Source: Pristionchus mayeri
Taxonomy: Eukaryota; Nematoda; Chromadorea; Rhabditida; Neodiplogasteridae
NCBI GenBank assembly: GCA_036245805.1
Contig: BTRK01000002.1
Span: 26,281,067 to 26,345,066, forward strand
Direction of reading: 5' to 3'
DNA length: 64,000 nucleotides
Part shown: positions 21,293-32,952 of the stretch, one piece after another
Numbering within the stretch: position 1 is the stretch's first letter
How the letters are laid out: each line of letters opens with the position of its first letter
The notes under the pieces: model-generated
Seen by the model: only the letters and a program-made list of their open reading frames with translations
Told to the model about the DNA's origin: nothing
The model's database searches: none
Translations under genes and position numbers: made by a program

Positions 21293-24200
21293 TTAACATA
21301 TGCATTTGGGTCTTCGAGTCTTCGAGTTGTCTTGTGCTCTTCTCAATTGTCTCATAGCTAGAGATATATCATTCTCACTCCTCTGCAAATGGACAGATGT
21401 TGTGGCCAGCCTCCCTCGGGCAACTATGATCCTAAACCCTCACCATAATGCATATGGAAATAAATAATTTCACATTGAAAATGCAGGTTCAGCTCGAACT
21501 CTATTTTTGGCACTTTCTTCATAGACGTACAAATAATTAAAATCTTGCTTCAACTTACTACGAAAGCGTCCGCTGCATCGTTCTTGTCGAAGCCCATGGA
21601 AGTGAGCTCAGAAAGCTTGCCTTCATCCAACGTGAACGACTGAGGAATGTATGCTGGAATACACATGTGTTACATTACTGGTAGCGATATATACTATAAT
21701 GTTGTTAGATCCAATCACTCGATGTCGTGAGTAACTGACTTCGACGACTTCGACGTCTGATAGAAAATCAGCATGAAAGTTGTTATTGAATATAAGTCTG
21801 AAATATTTTATTATAGTACATGTATAACAACATCATGATTTATATTATCAATGTACAAATACTACACCAGAGTGTTAGATTTTACTCATTCTATTGTCTG
21901 TATAAGTTTTCCGAGATGGAATTTGATGGTGATCACGTCAATGTTCCTTGACAACTCTTGTAAGCGAAATTCCAGAAAATTAACTTTTTTTAGGTGCTAG
22001 ACTTTCTCCGATTTATATATTCGATTCTTTCACGAACTACTTCACATGAGCCCGTTGAGTTGAAAAATATACCGATAGATATGGCACACTTTATTAAAAA
22101 CTTATTAAAAGTATCTATCATCATAGTGAACTACATTTCACACCATCTCTGTGAGGATGCATGTAAGCTGAATCTACATTTCATATGTAAGATCATTTTT
22201 TTATTTTCTTAAAATTTTCACAGATACATCCTTGAGATCATCTTTTCATGTTTTCGAGATATTCGTATGCAAGGAAGTTTGTGACACTCTGACATCTATT
22301 TTTATCCAGAAACAAGATTTTGAGCAATTGCGATGAATAGCTTTTCTTCTGGAACATATTATCAATACAAATAAAACAACCAACCTATTTCTAGCCATGT
22401 CGATGGTGCAACCATGACGGTGCATAAAATCGATGCCAATGATCATATCATGTCGGTACTTAAAGACATCTAAACTGGCCAGGAATTTCCTGCCTCGTAT
22501 TTCGATGAAACCTTAATTAGTATTTGTAATTTTCAAACTCTGCTTGCGACAGTATCCATCAAGCACAATTTCGTATTTTGTTTGGGTGCGCACTTGCACT
22601 CGCCAGTGTTGAGACACAGCGTCAACCCATTTGCCAACCCAAACTTACACGTAAAGATGCGTCCTTCAGACATTTTCATTCCGCCCGATCCAGCATGTTG
22701 TCTACGATTTCTCGCATCAATTAGATGCCCCAAGTTGGCTTTTTCAGCAAACGAAGGGTGCATCAACGTTACATGAGCTCCTGATTTAATTATATTTGTT
22801 ATAAAGGAATAATTTAATATGGGTTATGACTTATTTTGCGTTATGATTAATTATGTGAGAAGATTAGAAAAACACTTTATCCCCACGACTTTTTCAATGA
22901 CTATTCATGCTTTGCAGAGGTACATATCTTGGTATCTTTCCCCGTGATGCCTCTAGCGAACTAGAACACCGCATTGGGATGCATGGAGAAAGCTTTCACA
23001 TCTACCCGAGTGCCGAATTTTCGCCATAAAAGCGACAGAGACTGCGAGAGATCCCCAAAGTACGCGACTGGAATAAGGAAGACATAAGGTGCAAAGTAAA
23101 GTTTGCGCTGAAGATACGCGAGATGCAAGTCAATCACTGTACGCGTGCAACTACAGGGTAGACGCCCTACAATTGTGCGCGCACTCAAGGCTACCCCAAG
23201 ACTCGATGCGTGATTAGCTCTGGTGAGCTATCGAACCCCATTGATGGAGCGCAGCTTATGAAGATCACAATCTCGCGGCAACCTCACCTGAACTATGTTG
23301 CCTGATGTGATAAAAATTGAATTGAATACAGTTAATAACCTAACAACGAATTTTTTTGTAAATACGTGTTATAAAATATAGCAATATTTCATCAATGATG
23401 CGTATACAGTACCTGAATCAACTAAGGCAACTCCGTTCACCCCATTGACTGTGAATCCGAGAAAGAGATAATGAGAAGAGGCGTAAAATGAAGTCATCGT
23501 ATCAAGGGCCTGAATTTTTAAAGCATTGCTTTGCATCATACTTTGGACTATCGAAAAGGAAATATGTACTTTTTTTCAGAAAATTTACATACATAATTTG
23601 CTCACTTTATCTTACTTTGAGTGTTCGGAAAGTATTATGGATGTTGCACAACACTAAACCCTAATTAAACAAAGTACTTGGTAGAGCGTCTTGTTCCAGT
23701 TGTCGGCCATCGACTTTTCCAGTCGTAGAATCTTGCCTTCAGCGGAAGATTCATCCTCCAAAGATTGAGATCTTCTGTTCTCTATCGCGATGACAATTGC
23801 AAACTTTTTCTTGAATTCTTCTGAACGTATTATTTATCAAGTGAAAGCAGCACGTTTAGAAGATGGAAATGACTTACGCACCATACAATTTGTATGTGTG
23901 CATTTATGAGAATACACACGGTAAGTGTTTTCTACAGAAAATATATAATATATTTACCATAATCAGAAGAATTGTGTAGGTAATGCCTGTGAAGCCAGCT
24001 TTTATGGATCTGAAATATCATTTTTGCTATTAGGTTCACTGAATAACCAACCATTTTTCTATATTCTAAAGACTCCATAGCCTCGAATAGCTCTCTGCAT
24101 CGCATTTGGTCTTTGTTGGGTAGTTCATCCAATTGTGATTCGCATTGTTGCTGAGTAGAAAATTCCAAATCCGACAACGTTTGCATTCTTGAAGCCTGAA

Positions 24201-26528
24201 GAAGTTTCTCTTTTGTTTTTCATGATTGATGCTGATTTAGGGAAATTTTAAGCAATTTCTTCAGACTGCCCTGCAAAATCGAAAAAAATAATACGCTTTC
24301 ATATCCATTACCTTGCTCCCCTAACGACAAAATATTCTGAAATTTTGACATTTCTATTTCTGCTCTGACCCGAGTTATCGCAACATGGCTGAGTACCAGC
24401 CATATGGGGAAATTGGTCAGGGGAAAATGCGCCCTCTTTTCTTTCGAAATGAAATACTTTCTAGAGTCATCCTTTTAGAGACTTTTGGAGAAGCTGATAC
24501 AGTCGCGTGCAAAAGTTTTCGGGCAATTTTTGAATTTCCTGTAACTTTTTGCTTAGGAAAGGCATCAATCTGGAACTCGGGTACTATGCACCAAATTCGT
24601 CAGATATTATGTTCTTGTTATTGGCGTATCGCGAAATCGCACAATGATTGCGTAGTGATGACGAAATCAAAGTGTACCTTTTCAAAACGGCCTTATTCTT
24701 ACATGGATTTTTTCCTGCTTGCCAAACTTACTGAGGTTGGAGACATGTCCGGGGCCTACCCAGAAAAAAAAATTGAAGTTGCTGCGCGACCGCAGGTTTG
24801 CTGCAGCCTTGCTGCAAAAACAAGGTCTGAAATTCTGAACTAAGCTCCTAGTCTAGCAAGAGACCCGTTCAAAGCATCAAAATGATCCCCATCATGATTC
24901 CAGATGATCCTGAGAATTTCATAACAAAATCTCATTTTCCCTCAGGGCATTAAAAAATGACTTTTTTGCATGACCATTATTTGGACTTTCATAACTTTAT
25001 GAAAAAGTTGGGCAAAAATCTGGTTTTTGCATAAGAATGTTTTAAATGAATTGCAGATTTTATTCCCATCTTTTTAGAGCGATTTTGCACCTTTCCTGCC
25101 CGCGGCGTTCGTTTTTCGGAAGCATACTAGGGTCGGGAAACACCCTGTTTGCGCACTCTCGCCGCCTGCACTCTCTCGCCCATAGGCGTAAACATGGTAT
25201 TTCCCGACCCTAGTATGCCTCGGGAAAACGTTCGCCGCGGGCAGGAAAGATGTCCAATCGCTCGAAAAAGTTGGTTGTCATATCTCTAATACATTTGGAA
25301 CATTACTATGCAAAAAAAAGATTTTTGCCTAACTTTCCCATAAAGTTATGAAAGTCCAAAAAATGGTCATGCAAAAAAGTGATTTTTTAATGCCTTGAGG
25401 ACAAATTATGAGATTATGTTATGATATTCTCAGGATCATCTGGATTCATGATGGGGATCATTTTAATGCTTTGAACGGGTCTCTTGCTAGACTAGGAGCT
25501 TAGTTCAGAATTTCAGACCTCGTTTTTGCAGCAAGGCTGCAGCAAACGTGCGGTCGCGCAGCAACTTCAATTTTTTTTCTGGGTAGGCCCCGGGCATGTC
25601 TCCAACCTCAGTAAGTTTGGCAAGCAGGAAAAAATCCATGCAAGAATAAGGCCGTTTTGAAAAAGTACACTTTGATTGCGTCATCACTACGCAATCAGTG
25701 TGCGATTTCGCAATAAACCAATAACAAGAACATAATCTCTGATTAATTTGGTGCATAGTACCCGAGTTCCAGATTGATGCCTTTCCTGGGCAAAAGTTAC
25801 AGAAAATTCAAAAAATGCCCGAAAACTTTTGCACGCGACTGTATGATGTCATTGTATATTGCGAACTTACTTGAAAACTTGGCTCGTAAGCATCAGATGT
25901 TTCAGAGTAGAAGAAGAAACCACCATCCAAAATATCACAGTCCTGAATGTTTGATTACTAATCATTTTTTTAAATTAATAAGTAGTTCGCGATTTTCCAA
26001 ATCTACAATATTTGGCCTTTAGTCATTGCGTTCTGTCATACCCCCAGCACATCACAGCCATCCTTTAGAAGACGAACCTCCGAAGGTGTGGAGAATTGAT
26101 TCCCGAACTCGACGATTGACTAATAAAAAACTTTAATATATTTAATTTCTTTTCATGTTTTGAAAAAAATTACAAAATGTACAATGTGATTTAGAAATTG
26201 AAAAGCATTACAGCTTTCTTGCGTAAATGCGAGAGCTCACGGGTGCTCACACCTACACAATTCCCACATCTAATATGCACAGAGAGAGGACCCCCTGTCA
26301 ACTATTTAAACGGTCGTATAAAACAAATTTTCTGAGAGCCATTTATAATACTGGTAGTGAGCACCCGTGGAGCGGTGAATTTGAATGACACATATCTGAT
26401 TATCAATTCATTATTCGAATTCATCTGATTACCTTAGCGACGAGTTGCTCGTAAGGAGATTCTCCCGTGAGTTCCAGGCAGACTAATTTATTATTAATAT
26501 AGCCTCCATATACCGAGATGCGTATCAT
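21293..26528 (-). CDS. ddi-1: DDI1-like ubiquitin-shuttle aspartic protease, right-arm copy
   Basis: Mirror twin of the gene at 8764-14019, with exons at 26528-26433, 26107-26042, 25942-25871, 24195-24052, 24009-23958, 23820-23678, 23509-23413, 22780-22649, 22511-22385, 22348-22314, 21653-21559 and 21382-21293. The same 382-residue UBL, helical, retropepsin (DSGA) and UBA architecture stays open. The one amino-acid difference I found is Gln to Lys in the short tenth exon (SQS versus SKS, near 22322). Intron 3 lacks the 20-bp duplication seen in the left arm. Two nearly identical open copies imply either very recent duplication or ongoing gene conversion. One of the two could be redundant. Confidence 0.85.
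24500..25840. mobile_element. FB2, right-arm copy
   Basis: Mirror of 9452-10792, TA-flanked, in intron 3 of the right ddi-1-like gene. Only a few single-base differences from the left copy were noticed. Confidence 0.85.
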
Positions 26529-26821
26529 TATGTATCTGAAATTTCAAAAACCAATACGTATAATTTCAAGAGAAAGATGACTGTTTATAAGGCATGGCGT
26601 AACGGCTCGGTTAAATCTATTAATGGTACTTAATTGCGGATACATGAACGAACCGCAGAGCACGGATTCATCCGATTTCAAAAACGAAATTGGCAAGTCA
26701 TGAATTTTGGTCAGCAATCGTTTTATCCACTTCCCAACCAAATCTTTTTTATCCACTTCCCAACCAAAAATAAAGAGTACGTGTATAATCAGGGGACAAA
26801 AAAATAAACTTATTCATTGAG
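26529..26821. promoter_or_regulatory. Divergent intergenic region between the ddi-1-like gene and the stand-alone retropepsin (right arm)
   Basis: About 290 bp separates the ddi-1-like ATG (26528, minus) from the first retropepsin exon (26822, plus), so the two genes may share a promoter. It contains a direct repeat TTTATCCACTTCCCAACC (26722-26739 and 26748-26765). A short ATG-started frame (MNEPQSTDSSDFKNEIGKS) near 26645-26700 might be a 5' exon, but I cannot join it in phase. The left-arm equivalent is 8471-8763. Confidence 0.4.
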
Positions 26822-26833
26822 GCATTAATATTG

Positions 26834-27450
26834 ATGCCCGAAACATTCAAGTCCATACCGTCTCTCTGCATTAGAGTCAAAGTTAATGGAGTCGCAGCCA
26901 GCGCATTACTCGATTCGGGTAACTGCATTTTGATTTATCAGGCTGGCAAAAATTGTTACCCTGTTTTGAATACCAAGATATTGAACCTAGAAATTCGATA
27001 AAACTTTCATGCCAATCTAATATTTAATAATCAGTCTCCAGTAATATTCGTAATTTACTTCATCTTTAGCTGACGAATCGTCAACAATTGTGTTTATAGA
27101 TATTTTTCCCAGGAGCTGGCCTTTCATACATCGCCCTCTCTTTCGCTAAACGAGCCGGACTAGAAAATATTATGGACACAAGATTTCGTGGTAGTACATT
27201 TGGAATCGGAGGATCAGGTGGTCGAAAACTCGGAATCGTCCATTTATGTACGCTTTCCCTGCCAAAAATATAAAAAGATAGATACCTGAAAAAATGAAAT
27301 TTACCAGGTGAAATCGAAATTGGAGGAACGATCTTTAACTCCAAAGTTTCTGTTATGGACACGCGAAGAGTGGATGTACTGATCGGATTGGACTTCATGC
27401 GCCATCATAAATGTTGCATCGACTTCGTGAATCACAGGCGAATTTGTTGA
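26834..27450 (+). CDS. Stand-alone DDI1-type retropepsin, right-arm copy
   Basis: Three exons, 26822-26918, 27113-27247 and 27308-27450, join in phase through GT-AG introns. They encode MPETFKSIPSLCI, VNGVAASALLDSGAG (catalytic DSGA, codon split by the intron), FGIGGSGGRKLGIVHLC and VDVLIGLDFMRHHKCCIDF, then a stop. The in-frame ATG at 26834 gives about 120 residues, just the homodimer-forming retropepsin unit of DDI1. Intron positions match those of the neighbouring full-length ddi-1-like gene, so it is a paralogue that lost UBL, helical and UBA parts. It may have an unrecognised 5' exon. The left-arm twin is frameshifted. Confidence 0.75.
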
Positions 27451-28197
27451 ATACACTCAGCATTTCAGATTTTTGCTTTCAGAAAAAAAACATTTCATAT
27501 GTTTGCTATGATCCTTGAAAAGATGACTGTGAAAACATTGAAAATTGTTTATGTATGGTTGAGGGGCAAAGTCACAACAATGGGCATAACGAGTTCGATG
27601 TCAAAGTTGTATGACACATAGAGTGATTCAAAATATTAAAATGCCAAATTTACAGATTTATCATCAATGACAATTTCAACGTCGATCTTCAAACAGGCGA
27701 AAAGTAAAGAGCAGTTTATTTCGTATTTTAAGTCACGAATGAGCCAAAGCTTACTAAGAATATTGGGAAATGGATGCCGAGAGTATTTAGAAGAGGAAAG
27801 AAGGATCAAAGATCAAGTAAAGTGCCAATAATAATATGATGTCTTTGACTGCAGAGCGATGGAAGTGACACGAAACAGGGCGAATAATTACCGCAAATCA
27901 GATGAAAGGAGCTGATTGCTTATGACATTGACACATGCTGATTGTCCACGATTTCATTTACTCACATTTTCAAATTATCGTTCATATCATTTTGTCAAGA
28001 AATACTTTTTTTCAATTGCAATATTTGGTGTTCGTATAAGCAACAAACTTGCACGACTCATATCTAATTGTCTATTTTCTCGTGAATACATTTTTTGTTT
28101 ATAACTATGGATGGTGCATACAAAGAGTCGATTTTTGATTTTAACACTCGATTCGACAGTTTAAGTATGGGGTAAGATGAGTTCTCGAAATTCGCAC
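27451..28197. other. Right-arm outer non-coding stretch
   Basis: Mirror of 7076-7822. It ends exactly where the 80-bp satellite starts (after TTCGCAC at 28191-28197). Confidence 0.5.
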
Positions 28198-30146
28198 GGC
28201 GGTGCGGTGTACGGTACCCTCCAGGCATACTGTAGGAACCTTGGCTCAGTTCTGCACACTGTACGGGCACAGCATAGGGCGGTGCGGTGTACGGTACCCT
28301 CCAGGCATACTGTAGGAACCTTGGCTTAGTTCTGCACACTGTACGGGCACAGCATACGGCGGTGCGGTGTACGGTACCCTCCAGGCATACTGTAGGAACC
28401 TTGGCTTAGTTCTGCACACTGTACGGGCACAGCATAGGGCGGTGCGGTGTACGGTACCCTCCAGGCATACTGTAGGAACCTTGGCTTAGTTCAGCACACT
28501 GTACGGGCACAGCATACGGCGGTGCGGTGTACGGTACCCTCCAGGCATACTGTAGGAACCTTGGCTTAGTTCTGCACACTGTACGGGCACAGCATAGGGC
28601 GGTGCGGTGTACGGTACCCTCCAGGCATACTGTAGGAGCCTTGGCTTAGTTCTGCACACTGTACGGGCACAGCATAGGGCGGTGCGGTGTACGGTAGGGC
28701 ATACTGTAGGAACCTTGGCTTAGTTCTGCACACTGTAGGCACAGCATAGGGCGGTGCGGTGTACGGCACCCTCCAGGCATACTGTGGGAACCTTCTGCAC
28801 ACTGTACGGGCACAGCATAGGGCGGTGCGGTGTACGGTAGGGCATACTGTAGGAACCTTGGCTTAGTTCTGCACACTGCACGGGCACAGCATAGGGCGGT
28901 GCGGTGTACGGTACCCTCCAGGCATACTGTAGGAACCTTGGCTTAGTTCTGCAAACTGTACGGGCACAGCATAGGGCGGTGCGGTGTACGGAACCCTCCA
29001 GGCATACTGTAGGAACCTTGGCTTAGTTCTGCACACTGTACGGGCACAGCATAGGGCGGTGCGGTGTACGGTACCCTCCAGGCATACTGTAGGAACCTTG
29101 GCTTAGTTCTGCACACTGTACGGGCACAGCATACGGCGGTGCGGTGCACGGTACCCTCCAGGCATACTGTAGGAACCTTGGCTTAGTTCTGCACACTGTA
29201 CGGGCACAGCATACGGCGGTGCGGTGTACGGTACCCTCCAGGCATTCTGTAGGAACCTTGGCTCAGTTCTGCACACTGTACGGGCACAGCATAGGGCGGT
29301 GCGGTGTACGGTACCCTCCAGGCATACTGTAGGAACCTTGGCTTAGTTCTGCACACTGTACGGGCACAGCATAGGGCGGTGCGGTGTACGGTACCCTCCA
29401 GGCATACTGTAGGAACCTTGGCTTAGTTCTGCACACTGTACGGGCACAGCATACGGCGGTGCGGTGCACGGTACCCTCCAGGCATACTGTAGGAACCTTG
29501 GCTTAGTTCTGCACACTGTACGGGCACAGCATACGGCGGTGCGGTGTACGGTACCCTCCAGGCATACTGTAGGAACCTTGGCTTAGTTCTGCACACTGTA
29601 CGGGCACAGCATAGGGCGGTGCGGTGTACGGTACCCTCCAGGCATACTGTAGGAACCTTGGCTTAGTTCTGTACACTGTACGGGCACAGCATAGGGCGGT
29701 GCGGTGTACGGTAGGGCATACTGTAGGAACCTTGGCTTAGTTCTGCACACTGTAGGCACAGCATAGGGCGGTGCGGTGTACGGCACCCTCCAGGCATACT
29801 GTGGGAACCTTCTGCACACTGTACGGGCACAGCATAGGGCGGTGCGGTGTACGGTAGGGCATACTGTAGGAACCTTGGCTTAGTTCTGCACACTGCACGG
29901 GCACAGCATAGGGCGGTGCGGTGTACGGTACCCTCCAGGCATACTGTAGGAACCTTGGCTTAGTTCTGCACACTGCACGGGCACAGCATAGGGCGGTGCG
30001 GTGTACGGTACCCTCCAGGCATACTGTAGGAACCTTGGCTTAGTTCTGCACACTGTACGGGCACAGCATAGGCTGGTGCGGTGTACGGTACCCTCCAGGC
30101 ATACTGTAGGAACCTTGGCTTAGTTCTGCACACTGTACGGGCACAG
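28198..30146. repeat. Satellite array 1: ~24 tandem copies of an 80-bp unit
   Basis: The head-to-tail unit begins GGCGGTGCGGTGTACGGTAC and ends GGGCACAGCATAG. Most copies differ by one or two substitutions. Deleted variant units (lacking CCCTCCA or TTGGCTTAGT stretches) occur as a block near 28690-28860 and again near 29710-29880, about 1017 bp apart, which indicates higher-order duplication. 80 is not divisible by three, so the long apparent reading frames are by-products. Confidence 0.95.
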
Positions 30147-30780
30147 ATTTATTGCATGTTCAGAGAGAGAAGGATCAAGAGTGAAGGAGAGAAACTCAGG
30201 GGCGGGGCCTAGTGACTAAGGAACAGTGCCGACAAACCATGAAGGACATGTACTATTTCGATAATAAATACCTGTTCAGGATGAAAATAACACTGGCTGC
30301 TGCAAGGAGCGAGGAGGGAGAGGGCGAGAGATGAAAGGAAGAGGATGCATATATGGAAGAAGAGAAGACTGAACAGCAACGGGAGGAAAGGAGAACGAAG
30401 ACGAAGAAGGAAAAGGAGAGGGGAGAAGGGTAAAGGTAGGAGGAGGGAGTACGGTAGGAGATTGATGTAGTGTAGATGGTTCAGTCGTGTCCAAAAGGCC
30501 TCTGTTTCCTATTAGAAATATATTAGAAATAAAGAAATAAGAAATATATTAGAAATAAAGAAATAAGAAATATATTAGAAATAAAGATTTTTCTTTCTAT
30601 AATTGTGTACATTACTCACCACAAAGAAGCATCAGGTCGTAGTACGGTAGCCGTTAGGTTGTGGATCTAGTCGGATGGGGAGAAGTGGTTGGCACACAGA
30701 TAGGGGAACTTGGATGCACGAAGCAGAGCCATAAGAGCGCTCCGTCCTTCGTTGGTCGAACTGCCTTGATCCATGTGAAG
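30147..30780. repeat. Satellite-flanking segment, copy 1 of a segmental duplication
   Basis: About 634 bp matching 39000-39633 essentially base for base. It includes a purine-rich stretch (30300-30450), a short tandem repeat of AGAAATATATTAGAAATAA units (30500-30590) and no recognised gene. At 30780/30781 copy 1 switches to dehydratase sequence, whereas copy 2 continues into unrelated DNA. Confidence 0.9.
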
Positions 30781-32952
30781 CCGCCCGTGACGATGGTCGC
30801 GACACGCTTGCCCCTGAATCAGGGAGCAATCGATATTTTCACCCTAAAAGTACGGTAGCTTCCGTACTTCAGGTCATCCAGCTGCCCGGATAGCAGCGCG
30901 GCCACACCGCATGCGCCCGAGCCCTCAGGCACCACCTGAAAATAAATATTTCATTTACACCGTCTCCTCGACTACCGTATACCTTCTCGAGTTCGATCAG
31001 TCGCAGGACAGCTACGGCGATGTCCGCCTCGTTCACGGTGATCATGCGATCGATTTGCCTGAACCAATCAATCTATAATTGATTACGGTACTTGGTGCCA
31101 ATGGTGCCTGAGCAGTCTCACCCTTGGCGTTGTGGTACGAGTTCACGCCGACAACCGAGACGGCGAGGCCATCCGCCAGAGAGGGAATCGATTCCGTCGG
31201 AGTGGGACCACCCTGGGTCAGTGCGTTCTGAAAGGAAGGAGGTTACGGCATCGGCGTTCACCGCATATTTCCGCTACACTCTTCCACCGTATACCTTCAT
31301 GCCGGGGCAGGAGACGCTCTCGACACCGATGATCTCGACCTCCTTCTTGAGCGCCTGAAAACATCGATTTTGATGTTTTCAAAACAACAACGCAATCAAC
31401 AACAATCACAACCACAAGCGCAACAACAACAGCACAACAGCCTCAACCACAACAACAATCACAACATCATCATCATCATCAACAACAACAACAACAATAA
31501 CAACAACAGTGCCTTGACAGCCGTAGCGACGCCTGCAATCAGCCCTCCACCTCCTACGGGAATCACGATCGCGTCCAGGTTATCGATCTGTAAAGATGAC
31601 GTCATCCATCGATGGTCCGAGTTTGCCGTATTCCTACAGTATACCTGATCGAGTATCTCCATTCCGATCGTTCCCGCACCCGCCAGGACATCGATGTGAT
31701 CGTAGCCGTTGATGTAGCTGCCGCCTGAGAGAGATCAAAGATCAACTATGCACACGAGTGTCTCGTTGATCTTTGATCTTTCAAGGGAGACAGCACCTCT
31801 TTGGTGAGATAGCTCGAGTGCGAGTTTGCGAGCCGCGAGCAGATCCTTGCCCTACAAAGCCGAGGTTGTTTTTGTTTTAAACTTCCGCTTCACTTCCGGT
31901 CTTCATCTCACGCACCTGCACGATGACCTCGGCGCCGAAGGAGATGCACTTGTCGATCTTCATGATCGGCGCGTGGCTGCAAATACGCAATTGTTTTCAG
32001 CATTTCTCAAATAACACCACACACTACACCACGCAATTTCAGTCACAATTCATGCAGGGCGACGCTTGGGAAAGGTCTCACCGCGACATGCACACCGTGA
32101 TGGGCACACCCAGCTGCTTGCCGTGCCAGCAGAGTGCGAGTGCGTGGTTGCCGGCAGAGGCAGCAAACGCCTGAGGATGACGTCATCATTAGGCAATCGA
32201 TCCTCTCGAGCTGCACTCACTCCAGCCTTCTTCTCCGCCTCAGTCAGCTTCTGAAGGGCGAATCGACCTCCGCGCTCCTTGAAACTACCTGTGATCTGCA
32301 AGGTGAAGATCCAAGTGGGTGCACTGGTACCATACGGGTACCACGGTACCACACAGAAGCCGCGGTGCCATCATTGGTACCAGACCTGGTTCAGCTCCAT
32401 CTTGAGGTACACGTCCATTCCTGCTCGTCGAGAGATGAGGAACGAGTGGCGGGACTCGGTGCGCATCACTCCGCCCTAATTAGTCTTTTCTTAATCTTTT
32501 ATTTTATTTCGGGGGCATTGGATTCTTCTTCAGTCATTCTACACCCGTGACGCACCTCGAACTTGTTTGGGTCGCTCTTCTGAAAGTATGCATTTATCAT
32601 ACAAGGTACGTGATCTTTGATCTCTCTCACCCTAATCGAAAGCTCCGCCTCGAGAATTCGATCGATGCCAAGAGTCTTCGGGCTCGCAGGATCACAGTGG
32701 ACGTCCAATCTGAGCAAGGGGCATTATACCTGCGCTACAGTACCCATCAGTTCGGTACCACGGGACCATCGAACCACAGTGCCACAGATCCACAATGGTA
32801 CAGTACCTGGCCTCGGCGGGTTCCGGGTATTCCGTCTGTCCGTAGACCGAGCGGCGACCTGCATAAGACAGTTGATCTTTGAACTTTCATCTCTCTGTAC
32901 TCACTCGGCGCAGAGGCAGAGGGCTTGGAGTCGGAGAAGAGCGATCGAGTGC
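30781..32952 (-). pseudogene. Threonine dehydratase/serine racemase-like gene, third copy: 5' part, truncated 3'
   Basis: Exons from 5': 32952-32905, 32858-32807, 32709-32631 (CDPASPKTLGIDR), 32579-32556, 32475-32386 (DVYLKMELNQ), 32295-32221 (ITGSFKERGG, PLP lysine), 32170-32082 (AFAASAGNHALALCW), 31976-31916, 31851-31797, 31724-31645, 31587-31513 (VGGGGLIAG), 31354-31295, 31227-31122, 31058-30983, 30935-30868 and 30813-30781, where it breaks at ATIVTGG. The PLP-binding lysine, SAGNHA and tetraglycine loop are present, so the catalytic core is largely encoded. The C-terminal ACT-like exons are lost, replaced by satellite-flank DNA. A start codon was not found, and the exon upstream of 32952 is unresolved (a donor-like site lies at 33046-33051). 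The out-of-frame 31122/31058 junction recurs here. Confidence 0.82.

Larger units (their letters stand above)
7076..28197. repeat. Giant palindrome: ~21.1-kb inverted duplication with a 145-bp spacer
   Basis: Left arm 7076-17587 is the reverse complement of right arm 17733-28197. Matching positions add to 35273 at the outer end, then 35292, 35312 and finally 35320 near the centre. The steps come from a 19-bp duplication near 7905-7945, a 20-bp duplication near 11040-11065 (both in the left arm) and a longer G-run near 15820-15900. Otherwise I saw only scattered single-base differences, for example 12990/22322 and 8296/26996. Every gene, fold-back element and intron in one arm is present in the other. 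Outer edges abut LINE2 (left) and the 80-bp satellite (right). Confidence 0.95.

Noticed and set aside
7076..28197. Palindrome as a simple missed-adapter sequencing artefact
   Set aside because: Not excluded, but less likely: arms differ by 19- and 20-bp duplications and substitutions, and a coding 145-bp unique spacer sits off-centre between them. Kept as a real feature pending read checks.
28198..30146. CRISPR array
   Set aside because: Units are contiguous with no spacers, the genome is eukaryotic, and no cas genes are present.
30276..30494. Pro/Ser-rich minus-strand frame in the duplicated satellite flank
   Set aside because: Arises from a purine-rich tract and shows no domain. The duplicate copy at 39129-39347 is identical only because the segment is duplicated.
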